From Algibacter sp. (lineage in GTDB: Bacteria > Bacteroidota > Bacteroidia > Flavobacteriales > Flavobacteriaceae): a DNA stretch of 64,000 nucleotides. Under the pieces are notes generated by a model that made no database searches, was not told the origin of the DNA, and saw nothing but the letters and a program-made list of their open reading frames with translations. The DNA lies in NCBI RefSeq assembly GCF_029245835.1, contig NZ_JAQWOO010000070.1:41955-105954 (forward strand), in the 5' to 3' direction. This document shows, in pieces, positions 44,942 through 55,087 of the stretch; within the stretch, counting starts at the first letter, position 1, and each line of letters starts with the position of its first letter. The position numbers and the translations under genes are program-made.

Positions 44942-46222
44942 ATGGATAAAGAAAAAATAGCAATTATAGGATTGGGATATGTAGGGTTACCTCTAGCCCG
45001 CTTATTCGCTACAAAATATTCAGTTGTAGGTTTCGACATCAATGACAAACGAATTTCTGAATTAAAGCAAGGCAAAGACGTTACTTTAGAAATTGAAGAT
45101 GATGTTTTGAAGGCAGTACTTAAAGATAGTGCTGATTCTAGTGACGGTTTATATTGTTCTTCTAATATTAATGATATAAAGGATTGCAATTATTATGTTG
45201 TTACCGTTCCTACCCCTATTGACAAGAATAACAGACCAGATTTAACACCTTTATATAAATCTAGTGAAACTGTCGGAAAAGTACTCAAGAAGGGAGATAT
45301 AGTCATTTATGAATCTACTGTTTACCCTGGAGTAACAGAAGATGAGTGTGTGCCTATTTTAGAAAAAATAAGTGGACTCAAATTTAACTCCGATTTTTTC
45401 GCTGGATACTCACCAGAGCGTATTAATCCTGGCGACAAAGAACATACTGTTGATAAAATTTTAAAAGTTACAGCGGGTTCTACTCCAGAAATTGGAGTAA
45501 AAGTCAATGACTTATATGCCAGCGTAATTACTGCCGGAACTCACCTTGCTCCTACTATTAAAGTTGCCGAAGCAGCTAAGGTTATTGAGAATTCTCAAAG
45601 AGATATCAATATTGCTTTTGTAAATGAGCTTGCAAAAATCTTTAATCTGTTAGATATAGATACACATGCCGTTTTAGAAGCCGCTGGCACCAAATGGAAT
45701 TTCCTTCCATTTAAACCTGGTTTAGTTGGTGGGCATTGTATTGGTGTAGATCCTTATTATTTAGCTCAGAAAGCTCAAGAGGTTGGATATCACCCCGAGA
45801 TTATTTTAGCAGGTAGACGGGTTAATGATAGTATGGGGCAATATGTTGCAAGTGAAGTAGTCAAAATGATGCTTAAAAATGATATCAAAGTTAATGGAGC
45901 AAAAATATTAGTATTAGGCATCACTTTTAAAGAAAACTGCCCCGATGTAAGAAACACAAAAATTGTTGATGTTATAAAACATTTAAAAGATTATAGCCTC
46001 GATATAACTATATACGACCCATGGGTTAGTTCTGAGGAAGTGTTACACGAATATAATTTGGAAGCCATTAATGATGTGCCAAAAGATAAGTTTGATACTA
46101 TTATCCTAGGTGTTGCCCACAAAGAGTTTAACAACCTGAACTATTCTCATTTATTAACACCAAAAGGCTTAATTTATGATGTTAAAGGTATTTTAAAAGA
46201 TAAAGCTAATAAGTGCCTTTGA
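44942..46222 (+). CDS. UDP-N-acetyl-hexosamine dehydrogenase (WbpA/TviB type)
   Basis: A 426-aa nucleotide-sugar dehydrogenase. Marks are [68 protein letters not shown] and the catalytic Cys in [16 protein letters not shown], all typical of TviB/WbpO rather than UDP-glucose dehydrogenase. With the WbpP-like epimerase it predicts UDP-GlcNAcA or UDP-GalNAcA. It lies 6 bases after ugd. Confidence 0.93.
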   Translation: MDKEKIAIIGLGYVGLPLARLFATKYSVVGFDINDKRISELKQGKDVTLEIEDDVLKAVLKDSADSSDGLYCSSNINDIKDCNYYVVTVPTPIDKNNRPDLTPLYKSSETVGKVLKKGDIVIYESTVYPGVTEDECVPILEKISGLKFNSDFFAGYSPERINPGDKEHTVDKILKVTAGSTPEIGVKVNDLYASVITAGTHLAPTIKVAEAAKVIENSQRDINIAFVNELAKIFNLLDIDTHAVLEAAGTKWNFLPFKPGLVGGHCIGVDPYYLAQKAQEVGYHPEIILAGRRVNDSMGQYVASEVVKMMLKNDIKVNGAKILVLGITFKENCPDVRNTKIVDVIKHLKDYSLDITIYDPWVSSEEVLHEYNLEAINDVPKDKFDTIILGVAHKEFNNLNYSHLLTPKGLIYDVKGILKDKANKCL

Positions 46223-46305
46223 TTTAAATAACATAATTACTATCGTATAATAAACTAATACCAATATTCTTATTATCCATAAGAAATAAAAACTAAAAGT
46301 ATTGA

Positions 46306-47853
46306 ATGTCAAGAATTTCCAAATCTATAAAGAATGCGAAAGTTGGTATATTTTTTTTCGTTATATCAATTGTTATACAATTCTTTGCAAGAAAAATATT
46401 TCTTGACAATTTAGGAGACGATTTTATAGGATTAGATTCTACAATAAGAAGTATCATAGGTTTTCTAAACTTAACAGAACTAGGTATTGGAACTGCAATT
46501 GGTTTTGCTTTGTATCAACCCGTTTTTGATAATGATCGAAACGAAATAAATAAAATTATAGCGCTTCTAGGGGTTCTTTATAAAAGAATTGGCTTATTCA
46601 TAATAGGATTGGGTGTTATTATTTCTTTATTCTTTCCTTTGATATTTTCCAAAACTGATTTTTCATTTACTTTAATATATTTTGTATTTTATTCTTTATT
46701 ATTCTCTTCGCTATTAGGGTATTTTGTTAATTATCATATGAGTTTGCTTGGTGCCGATCAAAAAGGATATGTTGATAATACGATATACCAAACACTTAAT
46801 ATAGTTAGAGTAATTTTACAAGCTCTAATTGCAATCTATTTAAAGAATCTATATTTATGGATTGCGATGGAATTGGTGTTTAGTATTATTTTTAGTATCG
46901 TACTTAGGGCAAGAATAAAGCAAGAATACCCATGGCTTATTATTAACTCCTCAGAAAAAGCACAAATTATAAAAGAATACCCCGTTATAATTAAAAAAAT
47001 AAAACAAGTTTTTGTGCATAAAATCGTGGCGTTTGTTAAAGGAGGAACTGATAATATACTTGTTTACGCCTTTGTAAACTTGCAAAGCGTTGCGTTCTTT
47101 GGGAATTACCAATTAATTATTATTAAACTTAGTGGCTTAGTAAAAATGTTGTTTTCAGGAACTGGTTCAGCGGTTGGAAATTTAGTAGCTGAAAATGATA
47201 AAGAACATATTAACAAAATATTTTGGGAGTTAATGGCAATCCAATTTTTTATAGCTGGTTTTTTAAGTATAACACTATATTATCTTATGGGGTCTTTTAT
47301 TATACTATGGCTTGGAGAAGAATATATTTTATCAAATAGCATTTTATTATTAATGATTGGTAATTTTTTTATTTATGAAATAAGTTCTCCTATTGAGCGC
47401 TTTAAAAATGCATATGGTTTATATTCTGATACATGGGCTCCAATAGTTGAAGCCATAATAAATCTTTCAATTTCATTTGTTTTTGGAAAGCTATGGGGTA
47501 TTGAAGGAATTTTACTGGGAACCTTAGTAAGCCTTATACTAATTGTAGTAATATGGAAACCATATTTTGTGTTTAAAAATGGTTTTAACAAAAATGTTTG
47601 GCATTATTGGAAAGGTATTATACCTATAGTAATAATTTTATCTATATCAACGTTTCTAATAAATTATTCAATCACTTATTTTCCTTACAATGAAAGCTCC
47701 TCAAATTTTATTAATTGGGTAATTTATGCATTTAAAGTATCATCAATAATAACACTTATCTATGGTATTTTATTATTTTTATTTATTAAAGGTTTTAAAG
47801 ATTTTTGTTTCAGATTGAAAAAATTAATTGAACATAAATTATTTAATAATTAA
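46306..47853 (+). CDS. wzx: Wzx-like polysaccharide flippase
   Basis: A 515-aa integral membrane protein with about 12-14 hydrophobic helices, no catalytic motifs, and the polysaccharide-synthase/MATE-like layout of flippases that turn lipid-linked repeat units across the inner membrane. Helices are visible from VGIFFFVISIVIQFFARKIF to SSIITLIYGILLFLFIKGF. It lies upstream of GT4 and Wzy-like genes in the same operon. Confidence 0.88.
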   Translation: MSRISKSIKNAKVGIFFFVISIVIQFFARKIFLDNLGDDFIGLDSTIRSIIGFLNLTELGIGTAIGFALYQPVFDNDRNEINKIIALLGVLYKRIGLFIIGLGVIISLFFPLIFSKTDFSFTLIYFVFYSLLFSSLLGYFVNYHMSLLGADQKGYVDNTIYQTLNIVRVILQALIAIYLKNLYLWIAMELVFSIIFSIVLRARIKQEYPWLIINSSEKAQIIKEYPVIIKKIKQVFVHKIVAFVKGGTDNILVYAFVNLQSVAFFGNYQLIIIKLSGLVKMLFSGTGSAVGNLVAENDKEHINKIFWELMAIQFFIAGFLSITLYYLMGSFIILWLGEEYILSNSILLLMIGNFFIYEISSPIERFKNAYGLYSDTWAPIVEAIINLSISFVFGKLWGIEGILLGTLVSLILIVVIWKPYFVFKNGFNKNVWHYWKGIIPIVIILSISTFLINYSITYFPYNESSSNFINWVIYAFKVSSIITLIYGILLFLFIKGFKDFCFRLKKLIEHKLFNN

Positions 47854-47867
47854 TAACACATTTAAAT

Positions 47868-48965
47868 TTGAACAATAAAAAAAAGAAAATTGGTTTTGTT
47901 ATAGGTTCACTTACATCAGGCGGAGCAGAACGAGTTATATCTACATTAAGTAATGAATTAATAAACAAGTATGATATTACTATTATTACCTTTGTAAAAA
48001 CTACGCCTTTTTACAGACTTAATAGTGGAATTAAAGTTATAGCATGTAAAGAAACTATCCTCACACCTACTTCAACCTTAAAATCACTAAAGCTTAATTT
48101 TGAATTAGTACGGAGTGTTTCAAAAATTATAAAATCTGAGAAATTAGATGTTCTAATTGGTTTTATTACAACAGCCAATATTATAACGACAATAGCAGCC
48201 AAATTAAATAGAATTCCAAGTATAATTAGCGAAAGAAATAACCCAATGATGGAGGATGTTCCCAAATTTTGGGTTATGATGAGAAATTTAATTTACCCTA
48301 AGGCAGATAGAATAATTCTTCAGACAGAAGGTGTAAAAAGATTTTTTACGAATAGAATTAAATCTAATAAAATAGCGATACTTCCAAACCCAATTTCTAA
48401 GGATTTATCTTCTTTAAAAGACGATAAGATTAAAAAAGAAAACATTATTCTTACTGTAGGCAGATTAGATAAAAATAAATGTCATGATTTAATTATTAAT
48501 GCTTTTAAAAGGGTTAAATCTAACAATTGGAAACTTTTAATTGCAGGAACTGGACCAAAAGAGAATGACCTGAAAGAGTTAATTAAAAGAAACAACTTAG
48601 AAAACTCTGTTGAAATTTTAGGAAAAGTAAATGATATAGACAAGCTTTACAATAGTGCCAGGGTTTTTGTGTTTGCCTCCAGAACAGAAGGGTTTCCTAA
48701 TTCACTGTTAGAAGCCATGTATTTTGGTATCCCTACTATTTCTACAGATTGTAATTTTGGTCCATCAGAAATTATAGAAAATGGTGAAAATGGATATTTA
48801 ATACCTGTGGGAGATCAGGATATGTTAGAAAAAAGATTAAATACTCTTATTAATGAAAAAGGAGTTAGAGAAAAGTTTTCTGTAAAAGCAAAACTAACTA
48901 CAGAACGCTTTCATAGCAGTAATGTAGTCAAAAAATGGGATGAAGTAATCTGCTCATTGATTTAA
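47868..48965 (+). CDS. GT4 family glycosyltransferase
   Basis: A 365-aa GT-B glycosyltransferase. The N-terminal domain starts IGFVIGSLTSGGAERVISTLS; the C-terminal domain has ILTVGRLDKNKCHDLI and the nucleotide-sugar site FASRTEGFPNSLLEAMYFGIP with the E-x7-E pair, followed by GENGYLIPVGD. No ATG is available; TTG at 47868 fits the family start. It would add one sugar of the repeat unit on the cytoplasmic side. Confidence 0.9.
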   Translation: MNNKKKKIGFVIGSLTSGGAERVISTLSNELINKYDITIITFVKTTPFYRLNSGIKVIACKETILTPTSTLKSLKLNFELVRSVSKIIKSEKLDVLIGFITTANIITTIAAKLNRIPSIISERNNPMMEDVPKFWVMMRNLIYPKADRIILQTEGVKRFFTNRIKSNKIAILPNPISKDLSSLKDDKIKKENIILTVGRLDKNKCHDLIINAFKRVKSNNWKLLIAGTGPKENDLKELIKRNNLENSVEILGKVNDIDKLYNSARVFVFASRTEGFPNSLLEAMYFGIPTISTDCNFGPSEIIENGENGYLIPVGDQDMLEKRLNTLINEKGVREKFSVKAKLTTERFHSSNVVKKWDEVICSLI

Positions 48966-48981
48966 AGAATTTGTGTAATAA

Positions 48982-50100
48982 ATGAAATTGCTAAAAATAT
49001 TAAAGTTTATTATAGCCGCATTAGTTTTACTAAATGCTCCCGCAGTAGTTTTAATGAATACAAGTGCTACTATAGGAAGTTTGGCAAGCTATAGTACTAT
49101 TATTTTACTGGCTATATATTATGTCCTTGTAAAGAAAACTGAGCCCAACGTCTGGATGATTGTTTTAGCTCTATCTTATTTTGTTATTTCAAGCTTGCAG
49201 TACTATGGTATTCCAAGTGAGTTTGTTTATAATTGCATTAAATACTTGATAGTTGTTATCTGCGGTTATGAATTAATAAAAAAAATGAGTGCTACTGACA
49301 TGTTTTACCTTTTTCTTATTGGGACTTTAAGCATAGGATTTGAAGCAGTTTTTTTAACAAGTAAATGGGGTAGATACAGTGGTTTTTATATAAACCCAAA
49401 CGTAGCAGGTTTTATTTGTATTTATGCCTATGCCTTAACTTACGGAATTAAAAACCGTGGACTTAAACTTATCGGACAATTTGTTTTTACATTAATGGGG
49501 TTACTAACTTTTTCAAGAACTTTTATTGTTATATGGGTTCTATTAAACTTGATATCCCTTAGAATTAGTATTAAAAATATTAAAATGCTTGGGATTGGTT
49601 TTTTAATTTTAAGCACACTATTCTTTATAGATGAAATTGTGGGTCTAAACAATCCCAGATTTGAACAGCTTAAGAGAATTGCATCAAATGAAAAAGTCTC
49701 AACTCGAGAAATAAATGAAGATTCCAGAGCAGATACATGGGCATTATATTATGATCAAGTACTAGACTCTCCATTTATTGGAAACGGATGGGGCACTTTT
49801 TCTGGTGTAACTGGTCCCCTTGGTGCCCATAATTCATTTTTAATGGTTGTTGGTGAGGCTGGTATTTTACCTTTATTAATTATGATAGCAATGTTTTTTG
49901 TGATGTTTTGGCAGGGGTATGTTTATTTTAAATATGCTCCTAATCTAATTATGCAGACCATTGCATTGTCATTAGTTTTACTAGCTAATCACAATTTTTT
50001 CAACTTTTATTACTTTACTTTTGCTACAATGTGGATACAGTATCAACTAATGGTCCAAAAGAATAATAAATTGTATAATCAGCAAGAAATAACATCATGA
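48982..50100 (+). CDS. wzy: Wzy-like O-antigen/capsule polymerase
   Basis: A 372-aa membrane protein with about 10 hydrophobic helices and a Wzy/O-antigen-ligase-type region: YSGFYINPNVAGFICIYAYAL, FSRTFIVIWVLLNLI and the C-terminal loop FIGNGWGTFSGVTGPLGAHNSFLMV, where Gly-Ala-His-Asn-Ser is a usual mark. It would join lipid-linked repeats in the periplasm. Its TGA overlaps the next ATG by 4 bases. Confidence 0.88.
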   Translation: MKLLKILKFIIAALVLLNAPAVVLMNTSATIGSLASYSTIILLAIYYVLVKKTEPNVWMIVLALSYFVISSLQYYGIPSEFVYNCIKYLIVVICGYELIKKMSATDMFYLFLIGTLSIGFEAVFLTSKWGRYSGFYINPNVAGFICIYAYALTYGIKNRGLKLIGQFVFTLMGLLTFSRTFIVIWVLLNLISLRISIKNIKMLGIGFLILSTLFFIDEIVGLNNPRFEQLKRIASNEKVSTREINEDSRADTWALYYDQVLDSPFIGNGWGTFSGVTGPLGAHNSFLMVVGEAGILPLLIMIAMFFVMFWQGYVYFKYAPNLIMQTIALSLVLLANHNFFNFYYFTFATMWIQYQLMVQKNNKLYNQQEITS

Positions 50101-50678
50101 TAAAGTCAAAAGCAGATTATTATGACTATTTAAAACAAGATGAAATCGCAAATGGCTTTCAGTCATCTGGTGTTTTTCAATCTATAGTTAATATAATAAC
50201 TCCAAATCCTATTAAAATTTTTTTAAAGAGGTTAAGAAAAGCTGAGTACTACAAAAATACTAAGTCTAACATATTTAGCAATGCTTATTATTTCTACCTG
50301 AGATATTTACTAAAAAAATCTTCAGTTAAGCTTGGCTTCTCAATACCAGAAAATGTCTTTGGACCTGGTTTAGCATTGGTTCATTACGGTACTATTGTAA
50401 TTAATGCTAAATGTAAAATTGGAAAAAATTGTAGGATGCATGCTGGTGTAAATATAGGTGCTTCAGGTGGGGAAAAAGAAGCCCCTCAATTAGGAGATAA
50501 TGTATATATAGCCCCAGGTGCTAAAATTTATGGTAATATTTCTATTCCTAACAATACAGCTATTGGAGCTAATGCAGTGGTTAATAAATCATTTGATGAA
50601 GAAAATACTGTTATCGCAGGAATACCTGCAAAAGTTATTGGCAAAGTAGATATAAAAAAAATCATAAGACATGTATAA
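50097..50678 (+). CDS. Serine-acetyltransferase-like hexapeptide transferase
   Basis: A 193-aa left-handed beta-helix acetyltransferase with a helical N-terminus and a SAT/CysE-like C-terminal domain: GPGLALVHYGTIVINAKCKIGKNCRMHAGVNIGAS in pieces, QLGDNVYIAPGAKIYGNI, GANAVVNKSF and AGIPAKVIG. The position in the operon makes polymer O-acetylation more likely than cysteine synthesis. It overlaps wzy by 4 bases and the next gene by 8. Confidence 0.88.
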   Translation: MIKSKADYYDYLKQDEIANGFQSSGVFQSIVNIITPNPIKIFLKRLRKAEYYKNTKSNIFSNAYYFYLRYLLKKSSVKLGFSIPENVFGPGLALVHYGTIVINAKCKIGKNCRMHAGVNIGASGGEKEAPQLGDNVYIAPGAKIYGNISIPNNTAIGANAVVNKSFDEENTVIAGIPAKVIGKVDIKKIIRHV

Positions 50679-51612
50679 TCAAGAAGGTAAAAATATAAGA
50701 AGTAGAGTGTCTGATTTTTATCGAAAATCAGACATTGGATATTTATTTCTAAGGCCTTTTTATAAGTTATATGAACTTGTACTTTCAATAATTCCTGACA
50801 AATTAATTATTCAAAGAAGTTTTAAAAAACATATGGGGTATTCGCTTGATTTAGAAAACCCTAAGACTTTAAATGAAAAAATTAATTGGCTGAAGCTTTA
50901 CGACAGAAAAGACTTATATTCTATAGTTGCAGATAAGTATAAAGTAAGAGAATATGTTGAAGAAAAGATTGGTAAAAAATATCTAATACCACTACTGTAT
51001 CACACAAAAAACCCAAATGATTTAAAACCTGAAAACTTACCTAGTAATGGTAATTATATAATTAAAAGTAACCATGATAGTTCGGGAGGTCTTATTGTTA
51101 GAAACCCATCACTAATTAATTGGTATACCGCTAGGAAAAGATTCAAACGTTTACTAAAGGAGAATCATTATTATAGTACCATTGAATGGCAATATAAAAA
51201 CATAGAACCAAGAATTGTAGTAGAAGAATTATTAACATATGATGACGAAAGCATTCCTGATGACTACAAGTTCCATTGTTTTAATGGAAATTTGGCTTTT
51301 GTTATGATTGATTTTGACAGACATTCAGGTGAACGAACAAGAAACCTATATGATACAGATTGGAAGCTGTTACCTTGTAATTGGGGAAGACCAAATGGTA
51401 AAGAACTCAATAAACCAGAAAATTTTGAAGAAATGAAAATGTTAGCTGAAACTTTAGCTAAAGATTTCAAATATTCCAGAATAGATTTTTATTTGGTAAG
51501 AAACAAAATATATTTTGGGGAAATAACATTTCATCATGCATCAGGATTTCAAAAATTTTATCAAAAAGAATGTGATGAAAAATATGGTAGTATGCTAGAT
51601 TTAAAGCTCTAA
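50671..51612 (+). CDS. TupA-like ATP-grasp protein
   Basis: A 313-aa protein of the TupA-like ATP-grasp type: NEKINWLKLYDRKDLYSIVADKYKVREYV, IIKSNHDSSGGLIVRNP, IVVEELL, PDDYKFHCFNGNLAFVMIDFDRH, DWKLLPCNWGRP and RIDFYLVRNKIYFGEITFHHASGF. The final Glu and His/Ser give the usual ATP-grasp metal site. TupA-type proteins are linked to teichuronopeptide, that is peptide on an acidic polysaccharide. It begins 8 bases before the acetyltransferase stop. Confidence 0.85.
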   Translation: MYNQEGKNIRSRVSDFYRKSDIGYLFLRPFYKLYELVLSIIPDKLIIQRSFKKHMGYSLDLENPKTLNEKINWLKLYDRKDLYSIVADKYKVREYVEEKIGKKYLIPLLYHTKNPNDLKPENLPSNGNYIIKSNHDSSGGLIVRNPSLINWYTARKRFKRLLKENHYYSTIEWQYKNIEPRIVVEELLTYDDESIPDDYKFHCFNGNLAFVMIDFDRHSGERTRNLYDTDWKLLPCNWGRPNGKELNKPENFEEMKMLAETLAKDFKYSRIDFYLVRNKIYFGEITFHHASGFQKFYQKECDEKYGSMLDLKL

Positions 51613-51640
51613 ATAAAAAAATAATATATATTATAATCTT

Positions 51641-52720
51641 ATGGATAAAATTAAAGTCTTTTTTGTTATTCCAACACTTTATGGTGGCGGTGCTGAAAGA
51701 GTAATATCTTATATACCTCAATTTATAGATAAAGAAAAATTTGATGTAACATTAATTATAGTAGGTTTCGAAAAAGATAGTACTTATGATGTTACAGGGA
51801 TTCCTGTAAAATATTTGAATAAAGCAAGGGTTCGCTATTCATTATTTGCTCTCTTTAAAATTCTATTTATAAATAAACCCAAGATTGTATTAAGTACCAT
51901 TGGAGATTTAAATGTAACGATGGGATTTTTTTCTGTGCTATTCCCAAGTATCAAATTTATTGGAAGGCATACTATAGTAAGCCAAACAGTATTTAAGGTG
52001 CCAGTAAAGAAAGCAACCATAGGAAGAAAAATAATCGGAAAAATTTTTAGAACTGGCATCAACTTATTGGACGTAGTACTCTGCCAATCCAGAGATATGT
52101 TTGATGATATGCAGATTAACAAATACAAGGTATCAAAGCATAAATTAAGAATCATTCATAACCCAATGCGAGATAACTTTAAATTAAAATCTAAAAGCTC
52201 AGTACAGGATGGAATGATAAGATTTATTACTGTTGCAAGGCTTGTGCCGTTGAAGGGTCATGAAAGAATATTAAAAACTCTTTCAAAGTTAAACTTCAAA
52301 TTTCAATACACTATCATTGGCGATGGTAGTGAAAAAAATACTATCTTCAAATTAATAGAAGAATTTGAGATGCAGGATAAAATAGTACATATATCTCATA
52401 CTAGTGAGGTTTCAAAATATTTAACTGAAAGCGACTATTATTTAATGGGCTCATATGCCGAAGGGTTTCCCAATTGTCTTATAGAAAGTTGTTCTGTAGG
52501 CACACCTGTTATAGCATTTAATGCACCCGGAGGGTTAAATGAAATCATTGAGAACGGCGTTAACGGGTTTTTAGTAGAGAATGAATCAGAGTTTATTGAA
52601 AAACTTAACTATAAACAAGATTGGGATGCGAAAACAATACGAGAATCTGTTTATAAGAAGTTCAATAAAGACAAAATAATTAAAGATTACGAAAATTTAT
52701 TTTTTGAGATTTTAAAATAA
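51641..52720 (+). CDS. GT4 family glycosyltransferase
   Basis: A 359-aa GT-B enzyme: FFVIPTLYGGGAERVISYIP at the N-terminus, IRFITVARLVPLKGHERIL and YAEGFPNCLIESCSVGTPVIAFNAPGGLNEII with the donor-site Glu pair, then ENGVNGFLVE. The first Glu of the E-x7-E pair is in AEGFPN. It lies between the TupA-like gene and the first of three paralogous ATP-grasp genes, both on the same strand. Confidence 0.9.
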   Translation: MDKIKVFFVIPTLYGGGAERVISYIPQFIDKEKFDVTLIIVGFEKDSTYDVTGIPVKYLNKARVRYSLFALFKILFINKPKIVLSTIGDLNVTMGFFSVLFPSIKFIGRHTIVSQTVFKVPVKKATIGRKIIGKIFRTGINLLDVVLCQSRDMFDDMQINKYKVSKHKLRIIHNPMRDNFKLKSKSSVQDGMIRFITVARLVPLKGHERILKTLSKLNFKFQYTIIGDGSEKNTIFKLIEEFEMQDKIVHISHTSEVSKYLTESDYYLMGSYAEGFPNCLIESCSVGTPVIAFNAPGGLNEIIENGVNGFLVENESEFIEKLNYKQDWDAKTIRESVYKKFNKDKIIKDYENLFFEILK

Positions 52721-53383
52721 TTAGTATAAACATTTAATTCACTCAGATAATCAGATGGGATCATTAAGGAAATTAGTAAAAAATGGTATTCAATCAACTA
52801 GGGTTTACCTTGATAATAGGGATAGAAATCAAACTGCCTTTCGGCTCTTAAAAAGCATAGAGGAAGAAAAAGGAAAACTTAAATTATCTGACAAAAAATT
52901 ATGTCAAGAATATGCGGTGGATGTTTTAGGTAATAAGGTATATACGCCTTGGCTATTTGTTTATAATGCCTTTTCTGGAGAATTTAAGGAAGGTTGGATC
53001 CCCGATAATTATTATGCTCAGTGTGTTATTCCAAATGTGGGTGGTTCTTATGGAGAAATTTTAGAAAGAAACGCTATAACTGATAAATTATTAAATGTTC
53101 GCAACTCTTTAGATATTTGCTATTATATTAACAATTTCTTTTATGGAATAAATAATGACGTACTTAATGAAAATAATTTAAAAGAAATACTTTTTAAGGA
53201 AAGAGAAAAAGTGGTTTTTAAAACTGAAGATTCTCAACAAGGAGCAGGAATATATTTTTTTGATTCAAATTCATTTACTATCGACGCTATAAGAAAACTT
53301 GGTGATGGTGTTTTTCAAAATTATATAAAACAACACTCATTTTTTTTAAATTTCACTAAATCATCTGTCGCAACAATTCGAAT

Positions 53384-53386
53384 TAC
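53384..53386 (+). repeat. Target-site duplication (TAC), left
   Basis: TAC flanks the left IS end and is repeated at 54631-54633 on the right. Three-base duplications are usual for IS3-family elements. Confidence 0.85.
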
Positions 53387-53440
53387 TGGAATGTCTAGTT
53401 TTGTTGGTACGATTTTAAGTGAATAACTTAACTTAGCAAT

Positions 53441-53713
53441 ATGGGTAAAATAGTTTATGATCAAAGTTTTAAAAAGACCTTAGTAGAATTATTAAATTCT
53501 GGTAAATCTGTAAAAGACCTTACAAAAGAGTTTGGTATTAGTCAAGCTTCCATTCATCGGTGGAATAAAGAATTTAACACTACAACTTCAAAACAAAACA
53601 ATCAATCTGAAGTACTTAAAATAAAGTCTTTAGAAAAAGAATTAAAGGATGTAAAATTAGAGCGTGATATATTAAAAAAGGCGGTAAGCATCTTTTCCAA
53701 GAGCGACAAGTAA
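53441..53713 (+). CDS. IS3-family OrfA (helix-turn-helix DNA-binding part)
   Basis: A 90-aa protein: helix-turn-helix (TLVELLNSGKSVKDLTKEFG, SQASIHRWNKEF) and a C-terminal leucine-zipper-like coiled coil (LKIKSLEKELKDVKLERDILKKAV). At 53674-53680 the run AAAAAAG sits on codons TTA AAA AAG, a standard -1 slippery site; slipping there joins the orfB frame without a stop to give the OrfAB transposase. OrfA alone usually acts as a regulator. Confidence 0.93.
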   Translation: MGKIVYDQSFKKTLVELLNSGKSVKDLTKEFGISQASIHRWNKEFNTTTSKQNNQSEVLKIKSLEKELKDVKLERDILKKAVSIFSKSDK

Positions 53714-54600
53714 TATACCAGTTTATTAAACTTAACACTGGTTTATTTCCTGTTGAAAAGATGTGTAAATGTATGAGAGTTAGTAAAAACAGTTATTATA
53801 CCTGGTTGCGGTCTGGTCAATATAAGCGACAGAAAAGCTCCATATCTCTCTTAAAATCAAGAATTACTACTATTTTTAATCAAAGTAAACAAATATATGG
53901 TAGTTTACGTATTCAAAAATCGTTAGAACGCGAAGGGCTAGTTTATTCAAGATCTTACATTGCTTTAATTATGAAAGAACTGGGTTTAAGAAGTGTACTA
54001 AGTAAAAAGTTTAGAGTTTGTACAACAGATTCAAATCATACTTTTGCCTTGGCAGATAATGTATTAAATAGAGACTTTACAAGTACGCAATTAGGTGAAA
54101 AATGGGTTTCTGATATTACATATATAAAAGTTGGCAATCAATGGAATTACCTTACAACGGTTTTAGATTTAGCAGATAGAAAAATAGTGTCATGGGCATT
54201 AACTGAAGATATGAGTACTGAAAATACCGTTTATAAAGTCTGGTTACAAGCAAGAAAAAATAGAACTATAACTAATAATCATATTTTTCATTCTGATAGA
54301 GGCGTACAATATGCATCGAATAAAATGACAAGCGTTTTAAAGGCAAGTAAGAAAATAACGCAAAGTATGAGTAGAAAAGCAAACTGCTGGGACAATGCTG
54401 TTGCCGAGAGTTTCTTTAAAACAATAAAATCTGAATGCACAAACAGATATTCTTTTAAATTCTTTTTAGAAGCATATCAAGTTATTGACCAGTATATTAA
54501 ATGGTACAATTATAAAAGACTTCATTCTTCTTTAGGTTATAAGTCACCTCTAGAAATGGAAATGGAATTAATAACGAAAAACAATAAAAATGTAGCTTAA
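53678..54600 (+). CDS. IS3-family OrfB (DDE transposase), expressed by -1 frameshift
   Basis: The orfB frame is open from the slippery run; the first internal ATG is 53761 (MCKCMRVSKNSYY, 279 aa). In the fusion reading it continues GGKHLFQERQVIYQFIKLN and then FPVEKMCKC. The HTH_21 region (YGSLRIQKSLEREGLVYSRS) and the rve core follow, with all three acidic residues: SDITYIKVGNQWNY, HSDRGVQYAS and NCWDNAVAESFFKTIKSE. The C-terminus YNYKRLHSSLGYKSPLE is typical. It is complete. Confidence 0.93.
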
Positions 54601-54630
54601 AAATTAGTACCAAATTTATTAGGTAGTCCA

Positions 54631-54633
54631 TAC
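54631..54633 (+). repeat. Target-site duplication (TAC), right
   Basis: Right copy of the TAC repeat seen at 53384-53386; deleting the IS and one copy restores the reading frame. Confidence 0.85.
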
Positions 54634-55087
54634 CTCTGTTTGCGATAATATTGGTAATATAAGTATTCGAGCAGGCTGGTTAAAGTTTGCCCTTGGAAAT
54701 GACACCCATTGCATGGGAGATGCTACAATGAAAATACCTTATGATATTAATAGCGGTAAACTATATAAAGACGCATATTTTGGAACTTGGAAGTCGACTA
54801 AAATTCTTCCTGATAGCAACTTTGCATTTGCTGATAAAGTACTACCATCTTTCGATAATTGTATAGCTGAAGTTAAAAGAATGCATGGCAATATGCCTTT
54901 CGCAAGATGTCTTGGCTGGGATTTAATAGTAGATGATAATAATAATGTTGCATTTATTGAAGTTAATGGAGGGCATAATGGAATTAGATTTACTGAGGCT
55001 GTGCAAGGGCCTTGCTTTAAAGGGTTAGGGTGGGAGAACTTACACAAATTAAATTAGTTCTAAAAATACTAGGGTAAAAATTATAAA

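Larger units (their letters stand above)
53387..54630 (+). mobile_element. IS3-family insertion sequence, 1244 bp
   Basis: Ends begin TGGA and finish TCCA and form an imperfect terminal inverted repeat of about 33 bases (left TGGAATGTCTAG..TTGGTACGATTTT; right, reversed, TGGACTACCTAA..TTGGTACTAATTTT). It has two ORFs, orfA and orfB, joined by a -1 frameshift signal, and a 3-bp TAC duplication. All parts look intact, so it is probably recent and may be active. It lies in the same direction as the gene it breaks. Confidence 0.95.
52755..55057 (+). pseudogene. Sugar-transfer-associated ATP-grasp gene (copy 1), split by an IS3 element
   Basis: The gene is in two parts: 52755-53386 and 54634-55057. 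Joined across the insertion with one copy of the TAC target duplication they give 1056 bases, exactly 352 codons (351 aa), matching the 349- and 350-aa tandem paralogs that follow. The join reads CGA ATT ACC TCT GTT TGC, that is RITSVC, where the paralogs have RLTSVC. The 5' part has WIPDNYY, VVFKTEDSQQGAGIYFFD and ATIRIT; the 3' part has IRAGWLKF, GWDLIVDDNNNVAFIEVNGGHNG. With the IS in place the left part reads on into GMSSFVGTILSE and stops, so the protein lacks its metal-binding end. Confidence 0.9.
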
